From positions 3,769,501-3,833,500 of the forward strand of contig CAMQGK010000038.1 in the NCBI GenBank assembly GCA_947000775.1: DNA of 64,000 bases, in the 5' to 3' direction. The notes under the pieces are model-generated. The model did not search any database. It worked only from the letters and a program-made list of their open reading frames with translations, and was not told the origin of the DNA. The translations under genes and the position numbers were made by a program. Positions 1 to 8,816 of this stretch are shown piece by piece (positions within the stretch are counted from its first letter, which is position 1; each line of letters opens with the position of its first letter). The DNA comes from Pterois miles (Eukaryota; Chordata; Actinopteri; Perciformes; Scorpaenidae).

Positions 1-34
1 GCTCGTTGTTGGAGAGTTTTATAATCCACTTAAT

Positions 35-178
35 ATGGCGGACCCTCCACGCAAAAGCACAAGTTGGAGTGGAAGTGAGTATGGAGAGGGTGTAGGTGGC
101 AGACTGGAACTGACGCAGCAGTATTCAAAAGAACAGTTACACAGTGTTATACAAAAAATATACAAACTGTTTTTAAAG
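35..178 (+). CDS. Possible first coding exon of an unrecognised gene (partial)
   Basis: An ATG in an ATGGCGGA start context opens 48 codons (MADPPRKSTSWSG... to ...IQKIYKLFLK) and stops at a GT (gtaatt) in phase 0. The peptide is polar, then helix-like (ELTQQYSKEQLHSVIQKIYK), and does not look like random translation. The frame continues to 343 without a stop, but the part after 178 loses this character. I do not recognise the protein. No confident downstream exon lies before the GCAP gene, apart from a 31-nt candidate at 1268. It could be the 5' end of a gene with distant exons, or an untranslated leader that happens to be open. Confidence 0.33.
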
Positions 179-1267
179 GTAATTTTATTGATGTTTCTAT
201 CAAACAAGTACTTTGCATTGATTAGAATAATTTGCCTCACTAAACCCAAAATGCAGACAGCACTGACTCAAGTGTTCAGCTTCCTGTTTCCATACATGGA
301 GTCCAGAGGGCTTCCTGTGCTGTGGCCCCGCCCCTCACTGTGACATCACAGCAAGGGCATATCATGTGATTTTGGGAGCAATGTGGTCGACTCTGAGGTT
401 TGAACTGTTTCTATCAGAACCGTCAGCAGCATCACTCTGACCTCGTTTCACTGAGATAGGAAACCAGAGACAATGACTATCAATCTGATAAATCACCGGA
501 TTTTGAACCTGCCGCTGGTTACCGTCAGAGCTGTCAGCACTTTTCATGCAGACCAGGAAATGCCCTAGATCAGAGACGCTAACCGCTCACACATCGGTGT
601 CATGTGTGAACTGCTCAAAGACAGGAGCTGGTGCCTTGCGGGTTATATTTAAAACCAAACATAATTTATTAAACTCAGCTTAACTCAGATGAACAATGGA
701 GTGTGTAAATCAGCAGTGTCAGTAATGAAAGTCATGTATTGTGGCATATTACGTGCTGTGAGAGGTGTTGAAACCAAAAGAAAGTGGATGCCAGCTGTAG
801 GAAGGGAGAAACACAGTGAGCACATGGACCAGCTTTTAAAGCCTGGAAGGCCCAGGTGAGCTTAATCAGGCCAAGGACTCTCCCTGTTGAAGTTGGCCAG
901 CACAGGCGCCAAGACAGTGGGAGGGTGTCACACCAGCAATACACCCACCAAGTGTGAATTAGATCGAGATATGCTAAGGTCATACAAAGAGATTCCTTGC
1001 TTTACTGTATAGTTTGATCAATCAACAGATGGAGGTATGCCTCTAGTCACAGAAGACCTCATTGTGGTATGAATGGCATTGCTTCTGGAGAATCTATCCT
1101 TGGCATATCCTGCTGCTTGGTGGGATGACATTGCCTTGCCCAAGGTTGGGAGTGTCAGAGTCCCTCGACTTCCATCTGTATACTAGCTGTCAACTTGTGA
1201 ACTTATGTGTGCAACCTAAGAACGTCGCACACCAGAAGAACAACTAACATCTTGTTTCCTCTCTTAG

Positions 1268-1298
1268 AAACAGAGAACATCGATCTACATCTGCATTG
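1268..1298 (+). other. Candidate 31-nt mini-exon
   Basis: The segment is preceded by a pyrimidine tract ending CTCTTAG and followed by a perfect GTAAGT donor. Joined to the phase-0 exon ending at 178 it stays open and encodes KQRTSIYICI plus a split codon. It could be a coding mini-exon, a 5' untranslated exon of the downstream GCAP gene, or a chance splice-site pair. Only transcript data can decide. Confidence 0.25.
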
Positions 1299-1394
1299 GT
1301 AAGTACAGCAAAATCTAAAGCAAAATTCACAACAGACAACATCACTTGACTAGATAACATTTTAGCTTCCTTAGACCTTTTTACTCTCACTCAC

Positions 1395-1770
1395 TCATCA
1401 CTCATTTTCTTCCTGTTATCTGGGATCAGGTCGCAGGGGCAACAACTCCAACAGGGGACCTGAGGCATTCTGAGGCCAGTTTGGAGATATAATCTCTCCA
1501 CCTAGTCCTAGGACTTCCCTGTGGCCTCCTCCCAGCTGGTCCCAGCCTGGAACGCCTCACGGATGGCTGAACTTCTCACCTTATCTCTAAGGGAGCCGCC
1601 AGCCACCCTCCTGAGAAAACCCATTTAGGCCGCTTGTACCTGCGATCTAGTTCTTTGGGTCATGACCCAGCCCACATGAGAGTAGGAACGAAGACTGACT
1701 GGTAGATTGAGAGCTTTGCTTTTCGGCTCAGCTCCCTTTTTGTCACAGCGAATGCAATACCACCCCGGCC
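1395..1770. repeat. Degenerate dispersed repeat (LINE-like fragment)
   Basis: The text runs from a CACTCACTCATCACTC stretch into a GC-richer block about rejected, corrected and graded phrases such as CCTCCTCCCAGCTGGTCCCAGCCTGGAA at lower identity, a type I know as a widespread fish interspersed fragment. It has no intact reading frame and no clear ends. It fills most of the gap between the mini-exon candidate and the first GCAP gene; I see nothing else between 179 and 1267 or between 1790 and 2320 beyond AT-rich DNA. Confidence 0.4.
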
Positions 1771-2407
1771 AATTTCACGTTCTTCTAGACTTGAAAAAAA
1801 AATATTTTTCAAATGTACAAACTTGATACATGTGATTCACTGTGCAATTCGAAAGGGATCAACAAAAATATCTCTCTCTCTCCGTTGACTACTGTTCATA
1901 TTTTTTTCAAAATAACATCTCATGGTGGTCACAGGAAAGGGCAGGACTTCACCTCTCTCTATATATAGCTTTTATAGATTTTTCTCTTTACCTCCAATGC
2001 GTTGCCAAAAAGAGAGAAAAGCTTGTGTTATAGTTGTTCTTTTAATCACCAGTCAGTTGATATAAATAACCGACACACGCTGGACCAATCCCTGCCTTGG
2101 ATATTCAAGGAACAGCCACCTCATCATCATATAAGCATTATTAGAAATGTTTCTAACTGCTGATATCAACTCCAGATCTGTTTAATTGACTATCTGTTCT
2201 ATAATTAAGTCGATAACTCGGTTATTCCTGTTATTACCTTGTTGGCAAAAGATCAGGTGATTAACGAGTTAAGAAGATTAGTTGTTGCTCAGCTAGGAAG
2301 GCAGTGCAAAGCTCTTTAGTTTGGCTGGAGCGTCCATGTCAGATGCTTCAGTGACCTGCAGACTGTCAAACTTTCAAATATTTTACTTGCTTTTATCAAA
2401 AGAGGCC

Positions 2408-2602
2408 ATGGGACAAGAGGAGAGCCACAGCGAGGAGATGGATTTGGCCCAGATTCAGGAGCTGTGCATCATCTTCATGAAGGAGTGTCCGAGCGGTGCC
2501 CTGCACTTACACGAGTTCAGGAGGATCTTCGGTGTACCGAGCAGCTCTGCAGAGGAGTCCCTCTACATGGAGACGATATTCCGGTCCTTTGACACAAACC
2601 GG
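2408..2602 (+). CDS. GCAP copy 1, coding exon 1
   Basis: Residues 1-65: the myristoyl start, the inactive EF1 region with ECPSGALHLHEF, and the first four residues of the EF2 loop. It ends in phase 0 at CGG|GTAAGA, the same position as in the neighbouring copy. A possible 5'-leader acceptor (pyrimidine-rich, ending CAAAAG at 2402) precedes the ATG by five bases. Confidence 0.93.
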
Positions 2603-5213
2603 GTAAGAAACACAGCAGTTATTCATCATAGGATTCGGTTTTTAGTTGTATTGTGCATGCAACAATGCATGATTTATTTACAGGATAACACACTGGATTT
2701 CCTTGAGTATGTGGCAGCTCTTCACTTGATCTTACGGGGGAATCTTGAAGATAGACTCAAGTGGTCCTTCAAGATGTACGACAAGGACGGGAATGGAAAG
2801 CTGGACCGGCAGGAGGTGAAACGGATCATCAGGGTAATAAAGATATTTTCACATTTCAGCCGTGAACATTTCTGTGAACGTTTTTTGCGATTCATACAGT
2901 TTGTCTGAGTGAATGTTTTGTTGAAAGTCAGAGCAGTTTGATAAGGTGAGGTGGGATACGTTCAGCTGATGTGTGAGGACAGGTTTTATAATACAAATCC
3001 TCTCAAGATTATAAGATTATAAATTGCTGGCCCAGTGACAAGCGTTCACAGGGTATTAGATGGTCTCTGTGAGGGCTATTCTTGTGAGCATCTTTAGTGT
3101 GCTTTACAGTAAGCCCCACATATAATTAGCCCACTGTCCATGTGACCTGATTTAGACAGGAATTAGGTAACATTTGTTACCGTAATCCAGTCAGTACCAA
3201 AATGTTTTATTTCTTATTATGCTTGGAATAAACCTATAATACTAGTATTATACATTTATGGAAAATACTGCAATTGGATTTGTTTTAACATTTAACCTCA
3301 TAGTGTATTTATATCCTGTACCCTCCACACAAACTCCACACAGAAGGACCCCAAGTTGGATTCGAACCTGCGACCCTCTCACCGTGAGGCAACAGTGCAC
3401 CGAGTTTAAAAAACAAACAAAAAAAAAAAAAACTGTCCATGTGACCTTTTTTTCTAAAATTTCTTCATCCACATGGAATAACGACTCCAAAGCACGGGAG
3501 CCCAGTGTCACGCTGTCGCCACGGCTCGCTAGCACCACCTAGCAGCCCTCGCTCCAGCCTCAGGCTGGGTCATTCACATGAACAGAGGAAGGAAATAACT
3601 TCAGGATTCAGCTATTAGTGCGTTTTACAACTTTTAGGACCTAATGATTTAAATAAGGACTATTAGAGTGTTCATACTGGGGAGTTGATTCACCTCAAAA
3701 TAAAACATCCTCTAAATTACAGATGTCTCTTTCTCAACGTAAATCTATGGGAAAAAGTCTTTTTGGGCCAAATTGACGTCACACAATGGCCACTATGAAA
3801 ATTGGCATCAATGACCGGTGCTCTTCCTGGAGGCTTGGACCACACAAGAATGCAAAAACAACTCCAAACACTCTCCTTTCCAGTAGGAGGCAATAAAGGC
3901 TACGTCAACGATACGATGCTCTACATGCAAAAGTTTTCCTTTCTCTCTTTATCAACAACAACCTCCTCTTTCTCCCACCGTCAACCGATTCTGCCAGTCC
4001 TGATCCAAACCTGTTGTTTCTGGCGGAGTTTAAAATGTAAAGTACTAATTAGTTTGAGCAGTGCGAACAAAATGTAAAAAGCCAGAAGTCCGTTGTTATT
4101 GTTTCTGGTGCATGTTCATTAAGCAAAGAAGCAGTAGGCATGAAATGAGGAGAGACCGCCATCGTTTCCCTAACGCTCCACTTTACTCATCCACACTGAT
4201 TCAAAGAAACCAGAGTTTTTAAAAATCTGCATGTATAGAATGTGTTTTCAAAACTTTTGTGGCCCAAAACTTTGTTTGCATGTGGAGGTGAGGCCAGAAC
4301 TTAGAGGAAAATATCTGTTTTTAGAAATATCTGTGTACATTTTTTAGACAAAGCCTCAACTTTCAGACCTGTCCATGATATGTGCCTATATGGGATGTGC
4401 CTGCAGCCAATGACAGTATCAGTAGTAATATCAGTAGGGTTGAGCAGATAAAAGCTAGAACTCCTAGTTAATCACAGACACATTTCATGTTTCTCACACA
4501 GATTCTTTACAAAATCAAACTCCAGACGAGTGACATCAACATGACGCCGTCCGAGATCTGTGACAGGATCTTTGAGCTGGTCGACCAGAACGATGACGGT
4601 AAGGAAGCACACGGGGGGCATCAGAAAGCAGGCAAAAAGAATATAACGTTATAAGTGTCACGTTTATACATGGTCAGTATCTTTTCACACAAGTTAATGG
4701 GACTAGTTAATTATCTGAAGATTGTATAATATCAGCAGAAGAAATTGTCATCACTACTTTTAACACATTTTGATTTTTACTATGGCCGTCGATTGATTAA
4801 AGTAATTAATCGAGATTAATCAGAAATTAATCACATATTATTTATTTGTTCAAAATGTATCTTAAGGGGAGATTTGTCAAGTATTTAATACTCTTATCAA
4901 CATGGGAGTGGACATATATGTAGCTTTATGCAAATATATATATGTATATATATATATATTTATCATTATAAATCAATAACAACATAAAACAATGACAGAT
5001 ATTTTCCAGAAGGTGACTTTACTGCTGTTATTCTTTGACTTTTCATTGAAGGTAAATTCATCCATGTGGATTGTGTTTTTGTGTCCCACAGGTCAGATAA
5101 CGCTGTCTGAGTTCATGGAGGGAGCTCAGAAGGACGAATGGGTCATGAACCTGCTGAAGTTGGATGTCAACGCCTCGGGCTGGGTCAACCAGAACTATGG
5201 CAAATTACCCTAA
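2408..5213 (+). CDS. Guanylate cyclase-activating protein, GCAP2-like (copy 1)
   Basis: Four exons, 2408-2602, 2684-2833, 4502-4598 and 5092-5213, join into 187 codons plus TAA. The product is an N-myristoylated EF-hand sensor that in its family regulates retinal membrane guanylate cyclases in photoreceptor outer segments: it activates at low Ca2+ and inhibits at high Ca2+. Visible features: MGQEES myristoylation start; the ECPSG motif that disables EF1 (residues 27-31); EF2 loop DTNRDNTLDFLE (61-72); EF3 loop DKDGNGKLDRQE (about 98-109); EF4 loop DQNDDGQITLSE. The DNT in EF2 and the C-terminal WVMNLLKLDVNASGW resemble GCAP2 (GUCA1B) more than GCAP1 or GCAP3. An upstream in-frame ATG at 2321 is rejected because it would bury the myristoylated glycine. 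The tandem neighbour has identical exon phases. Teleosts carry several GCAP2-type paralogues (for example zebrafish guca1d and guca1g); I cannot say which this is. Confidence 0.93.
2684..2833 (+). CDS. GCAP copy 1, coding exon 2
   Basis: Residues 66-115, phase 0 at both ends (ACAG|GAT ... AGG|GTAATA). It encodes the rest of EF2, the linker VAALHLILRG.LEDRLKWSFK and the canonical EF3 loop. It has exactly the same length (150 nt) as exon 2 of the second copy. The intron before it is only 81 nt. Confidence 0.94.
3315..3410 (-). repeat. Fish interspersed repeat fragment
   Basis: It contains ACACAAACTCCACACAGAAGG and GGATTCGAACCTGCGACCCTCTCACCGTGAGGCAACAGTGCACCGA in interrupted form. This is the familiar fish repeat edge often annotated as a SINE/LINE-like relic, related to the blocks at 16506 and 17444. 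It lies in GCAP copy 1 intron 2 and is flanked by a short A-run (3417-3432). Confidence 0.5.
3576..3840. repeat. Dispersed repeat, shared with 61377-61700
   Basis: The block around GGATTCAGCTATTAGT...TTTTACAACTTTTAGG and GATTTAAATAAGGA...GGGGAGTTGATT matches a second block in golgb1 intron 21 (61377-61530) in the same order and with similar spacing. It is non-coding and was probably a non-autonomous DNA element. It lies in GCAP copy 1 intron 2. Confidence 0.55.
4502..4598 (+). CDS. GCAP copy 1, coding exon 3
   Basis: It starts after CACAG and ends in phase 1 inside the EF4 loop (GATGACG|GTAAGG). It encodes ILYKIKLQTSDINMTPSEICDRIF in parts, up to DQNDD. It is 3 nt shorter than the same exon of copy 2, a one-residue gap in the loop between EF3 and EF4. 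Confidence 0.92.
4783..5012 (+). repeat. hAT-like MITE fragment in GCAP copy 1 intron 3
   Basis: GGCCGTCGATTGATTAAAGTAATTAATCGAGATTAATC begins a block that continues GGGGAGATTTGTCAAGTATTTAATACTCTTATCAACATGGGAGTGGA in parts, ending near GACAGATATTTTCCAGAAGG. The same order occurs at 40384-40595, and in inverted or partial form at 19410-19550 and 36590-37080. It ends about 80 nt upstream of exon 4 of the GCAP gene. Confidence 0.6.
5092..5213 (+). CDS. GCAP copy 1, coding exon 4 and stop
   Basis: It starts after CCCACAG, completes the split glycine codon of EF4 (GQITLSEF) and runs to TAA at 5211-5213. The tail ends GKLP. No strong AATAAA follows closely; an ATTAAA at 6562 is one candidate end of the transcript. 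Confidence 0.93.
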
Positions 5214-7800
5214 TTTCTGACTTGGTGGGTTCGCCGCCCTACAGGTTTTTGTTTGAGGCTGACACAGAGGACCTGAGTATTGTCCTGTGTCGCCACGTCG
5301 AGCTTCCTGTGACTTGGAGCTGGAGCTCGGTGCACTTCCTCACGGCCGCCGTGATTTTGACTGCTGGTCCAACGATCTGAGTCCTGTATGCCTGTGGTCT
5401 GTTACGGCACTGAGCTAAGGTCTCTATCTAAGGAAACCTGATGCTCACCAAGAACTTTTAATGTAAAATGCAGATAAATCAATTATTGTGTATTTACATT
5501 CAGCATCACTGCATTTGTTTTAGAATATGTTAGATAGTATATTTGTGACTATATACAAATATATTGCAATTAATATATACAATTATATATTACTTGTCTC
5601 TGCAGAAGGGTGGTAACAATAACAATATATTGTGCTACTACTGTATTTCAATAGTTCTGTTTACATCACATGATTATGTGGTTCAGAGCATTAGATGTCC
5701 CATAACTAAAACAGTATTAGTTGATCTTTTTGGGCCACTTGGGGGCAGCAGAACAATCTATAAACATTTATTTTTATTTATTAGTTTATCCCTGAGGAGT
5801 TGTGACGTATGGATGACGTTTGTCTGAGTCTGTTTTGTCTGTTTTTTGTCCATGTGACGCACTACACAGTCCTGTCAATGGTTTCACACTATTCACTGAT
5901 CTACAGGTGGCTGTCACACAACAAGATATGCAGCAATGTGCCAGCAAAGAAGAAGACCGCTAGTAATACATCACACCGGCAGTACATCATCCAGAGTAGG
6001 CTCTCATGACCACGCCCCCTTTTTAGGGAAACCAATCCTGTGTCATGTCAGTGGTTGTGTTGTCTAAATCGAATTTCCTGTGAAAACATAAGTTTGTTTT
6101 GAAAGGACTCTACACATGTAACGATCATATATTGACACGTCGTCCTTGGTCCGTCCAACAGTAACACTAGAGGGGACCCTGTGCAGCGTTTTCCAATGCC
6201 GAGCGGCGGTATTTGATGAGCTGCGAGATACTGAAACACTCGTTTCTCACTATGAGCGACCCTGTTCACATTTCACCTAATCGTCTGAGTGATATGAAAA
6301 TATTTGTTTGGGCAGCATCAAGTGAGATAATGTCACCAATCTATCATCTTTATTCTTTAGTAAACATTTCTACAGTGAGACTGAACTGACTGAAAACATT
6401 CATACTCCTGAGATGTTCAGACTAACAAACAATCTTAAACAATATGGAAGAGTATCATGCAGTTGTATTTATTTGTTTGTTTATTAACAAGTGTGAAAAG
6501 AAGGCTTCAGGTGAAAGCGGAAACTCATGCTGTACTGTATCTGTTTCAGATTTATTTTGTTATTAAAAACATTTTTATACACATTTCATGCTGTATTTTC
6601 TTGAATTGAATCGGTTTGTCTGATTAATTTCTAGTTTGTGAGCAGAGATGAAACTTCTGGATTGAACCGCCAAGCTAATGGTCAACGGACAACGACCTGC
6701 TCACAAATACTGAACGTCTGTGCAGTTACAGTGAAGCACTGACCTGCTTTACTGACTCGCTCAGGTCTACAGAACCGTTTTACTCTATAACATATAACGC
6801 ACACTTTTAACCACTACATGTAACTGTCCATGCTACAGACTACATGTCATTGTCCGTGGTGCTGAGTACATATAAGAGAGATATATTCACACTTCAGGTA
6901 TTAGTTGGGGGATCAGCTCCAGCCCCTTTGTAACCCTTAACAAGATAAGCGGTTGTAGATGGATGGACGATATTAGTTGGAAAATGCAGTATCAAAAGTA
7001 AAAGTACTCATTATGCATAAAATGGGCCGTTATACTGTATTGATGTAGATGCAACAAAAGTAAACTGAATTTAATTTAGATATTTTTACTCGCTGCTGAC
7101 AACACGGAGTGAACTTCTGATCCACCTATTTACCACAGTGAGATGACAGATAAACCATTATAACATTAATTAACCTTTACACTACATGTCTGGCTATTTA
7201 TTGTCACTTATTGCAACTATATTAATTAAGATTCTGGAGCACCAAAGCACCATTGTACCGCTAAAGCAAGTCATAATATCTCTATATATTTAAAACTTTT
7301 AAACTATTACGTTTTAATATTATCAATGTTTTCTGTCACAATTTTGATCATTTGAGAAAAACAAAATGCAGGTCTATAACCAAACAACTCCTCCGTTATG
7401 CTGTTATCGTTCACATTAAATTGGGCTTTTGTGTGTTTTTTCATGACAGCATCGATCAGATTTGTTAAAGCTGGAAATTATCTCCCTCACTCAAGGTGAC
7501 GAGAACACACACATGCACAGTGACAGTGCAAAGTCTGACAACACAATCTCATACAGGAAGTGATTATGCTGATGTTGTGCTTTTATTTTGGTAAACCATA
7601 CGAATCACTCTCTCTCTGAGGTCCACTTCCTGGAGGCGTGTTTTCACAGAGTGGAAAAAGTGGGAAAGTCATTAGACCAAACCAAGTGGCAGGGAAGAGA
7701 GAGGGGGGTGTTTCTTTGTTACGTTGGGACTGTTTAATGTTTCTTCAGTTTATTATACTTCCTAGTTAACTTGTGTTACGCTGTATAGTCGTGTGTATTT
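5214..7800. other. Intergenic stretch, no gene seen
   Basis: This is the interval between the two GCAP genes. It contains an AT-rich segment (5460-5800), a short copy of the fish repeat ending in GATAAGCGGTTGTAGATGGATGG (6906-6970), and otherwise unremarkable sequence. Open frames here (for example 5809-6009 and 6048-6269 on the minus strand) show no protein-like character. Confidence 0.5.
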
Positions 7801-7853
7801 TGTATGTATTAGTATGATGATAGCTTATTTGTAAATACAGTGAATTCATTTAT

Positions 7854-8463
7854 TTGTTGAGTGAGCTGCCCTTTATTGTTGGGAAGGTCCAGTTGCTAAT
7901 TAGGCCAGCTGGAAAAGGAGTTCAGTGTAAATTGGAGAGGCTGAGCATGTTGAATGGTTTGATTCAGTTTGTGTTAGCGAGAAAACCTGTTTTATTGTCC
8001 AGCTGTGTTTTAGCCATGGCTGACATTGTGAGGTCCTTTATGTCACTCGCTAAGAAACCAGTAAAAAGAGCAAAGCTCTGTGAAACATTGTTTGACTCCT
8101 CGGCCCTCGGGTCAACCATGTTATATACCTCCGCCCCGCCATCAGGCAGGCCGGGTTGGGCTAAGTGTGCTCAGACAGACCTGCGGACAAACCAAGCCGA
8201 CCACACTTAGACTTTGACGTCATACGTCGTTTAATCTCGCTGAGAGCTCGGCCGTGGCCTCTTTACTCTGCTTGCCGTCAAAGAGCTGAAGGAGTTGTTG
8301 TTTATAAGCTAATTTATTAGTGCTCAGTGGTGAATGCATCAGTACTTTTCTTCAGAGTGAGGTGGATTGTCTCTGTCAGATTTTTGGAAGTACAAATACT
8401 GAAGAAATTGTCAAGAGGGATTTGGAGAAGATCACCGAGAAGTCAATAGGATTTGTAGAGCAG
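7854..8463 (+). pseudogene. Possible transposase-like remnant
   Basis: An open frame of 118 codons (7854-8210) contains MADIVRSFMSLAKKPVKRAKL from 8016, which recalls the N-termini of hAT/BED-type transposase proteins in fish. A separate open block at about 8355-8478 reads SEVDCLCQIFGSTNTEEIVKRD and ends in TAG. Neither part is complete and no terminal repeats are clear. This may be a decayed DNA transposon or chance open sequence. Confidence 0.22.
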
Positions 8464-8615
8464 GTCAACCTGAAATAGCCTACGGTGTGTCGTTCGCTGG
8501 AGGAACAAGCCACGGATCCACAGCTAGTGACAGTAATGGATGTGCTTCACTACTTCTCTGTAGGTTTTTCTTTATTTTAGCAACTTAATTCCTTTGCTTC
8601 TTTGCGTTGTAAATT

Positions 8616-8816
8616 ATGGGTCAAGTACAGAGTGGTGCAGATAAGGAAGTGACTCTTCAAGACATCCAGGAACTCTACCGCAAATTTGCAAGTGAATGTC
8701 CAAGTGGAAATCTACACTTACATGAATTCAAGAGAATCTTCGGAATCAACAGCAACTCCACAGAAGAAGAGTCTGCATACATGGAAAATGTGTTTCGATC
8801 CTTTGATACAAATAAG
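8616..8816 (+). CDS. GCAP copy 2, coding exon 1
   Basis: Residues 1-67, phase 0 at AAG|GTAACA. The 36-nt leader follows an excellent acceptor-like tract ending TTATTTTAG at 8580, so the 5' untranslated region may be split by an intron. Two residues longer than copy 1 near the N-terminus. Confidence 0.94.

Noticed and set aside
2321..2407. Upstream in-frame ATG for GCAP copy 1
   Set aside because: It would add 29 residues before the MG myristoylation start that aligns exactly with copy 2 and the family.
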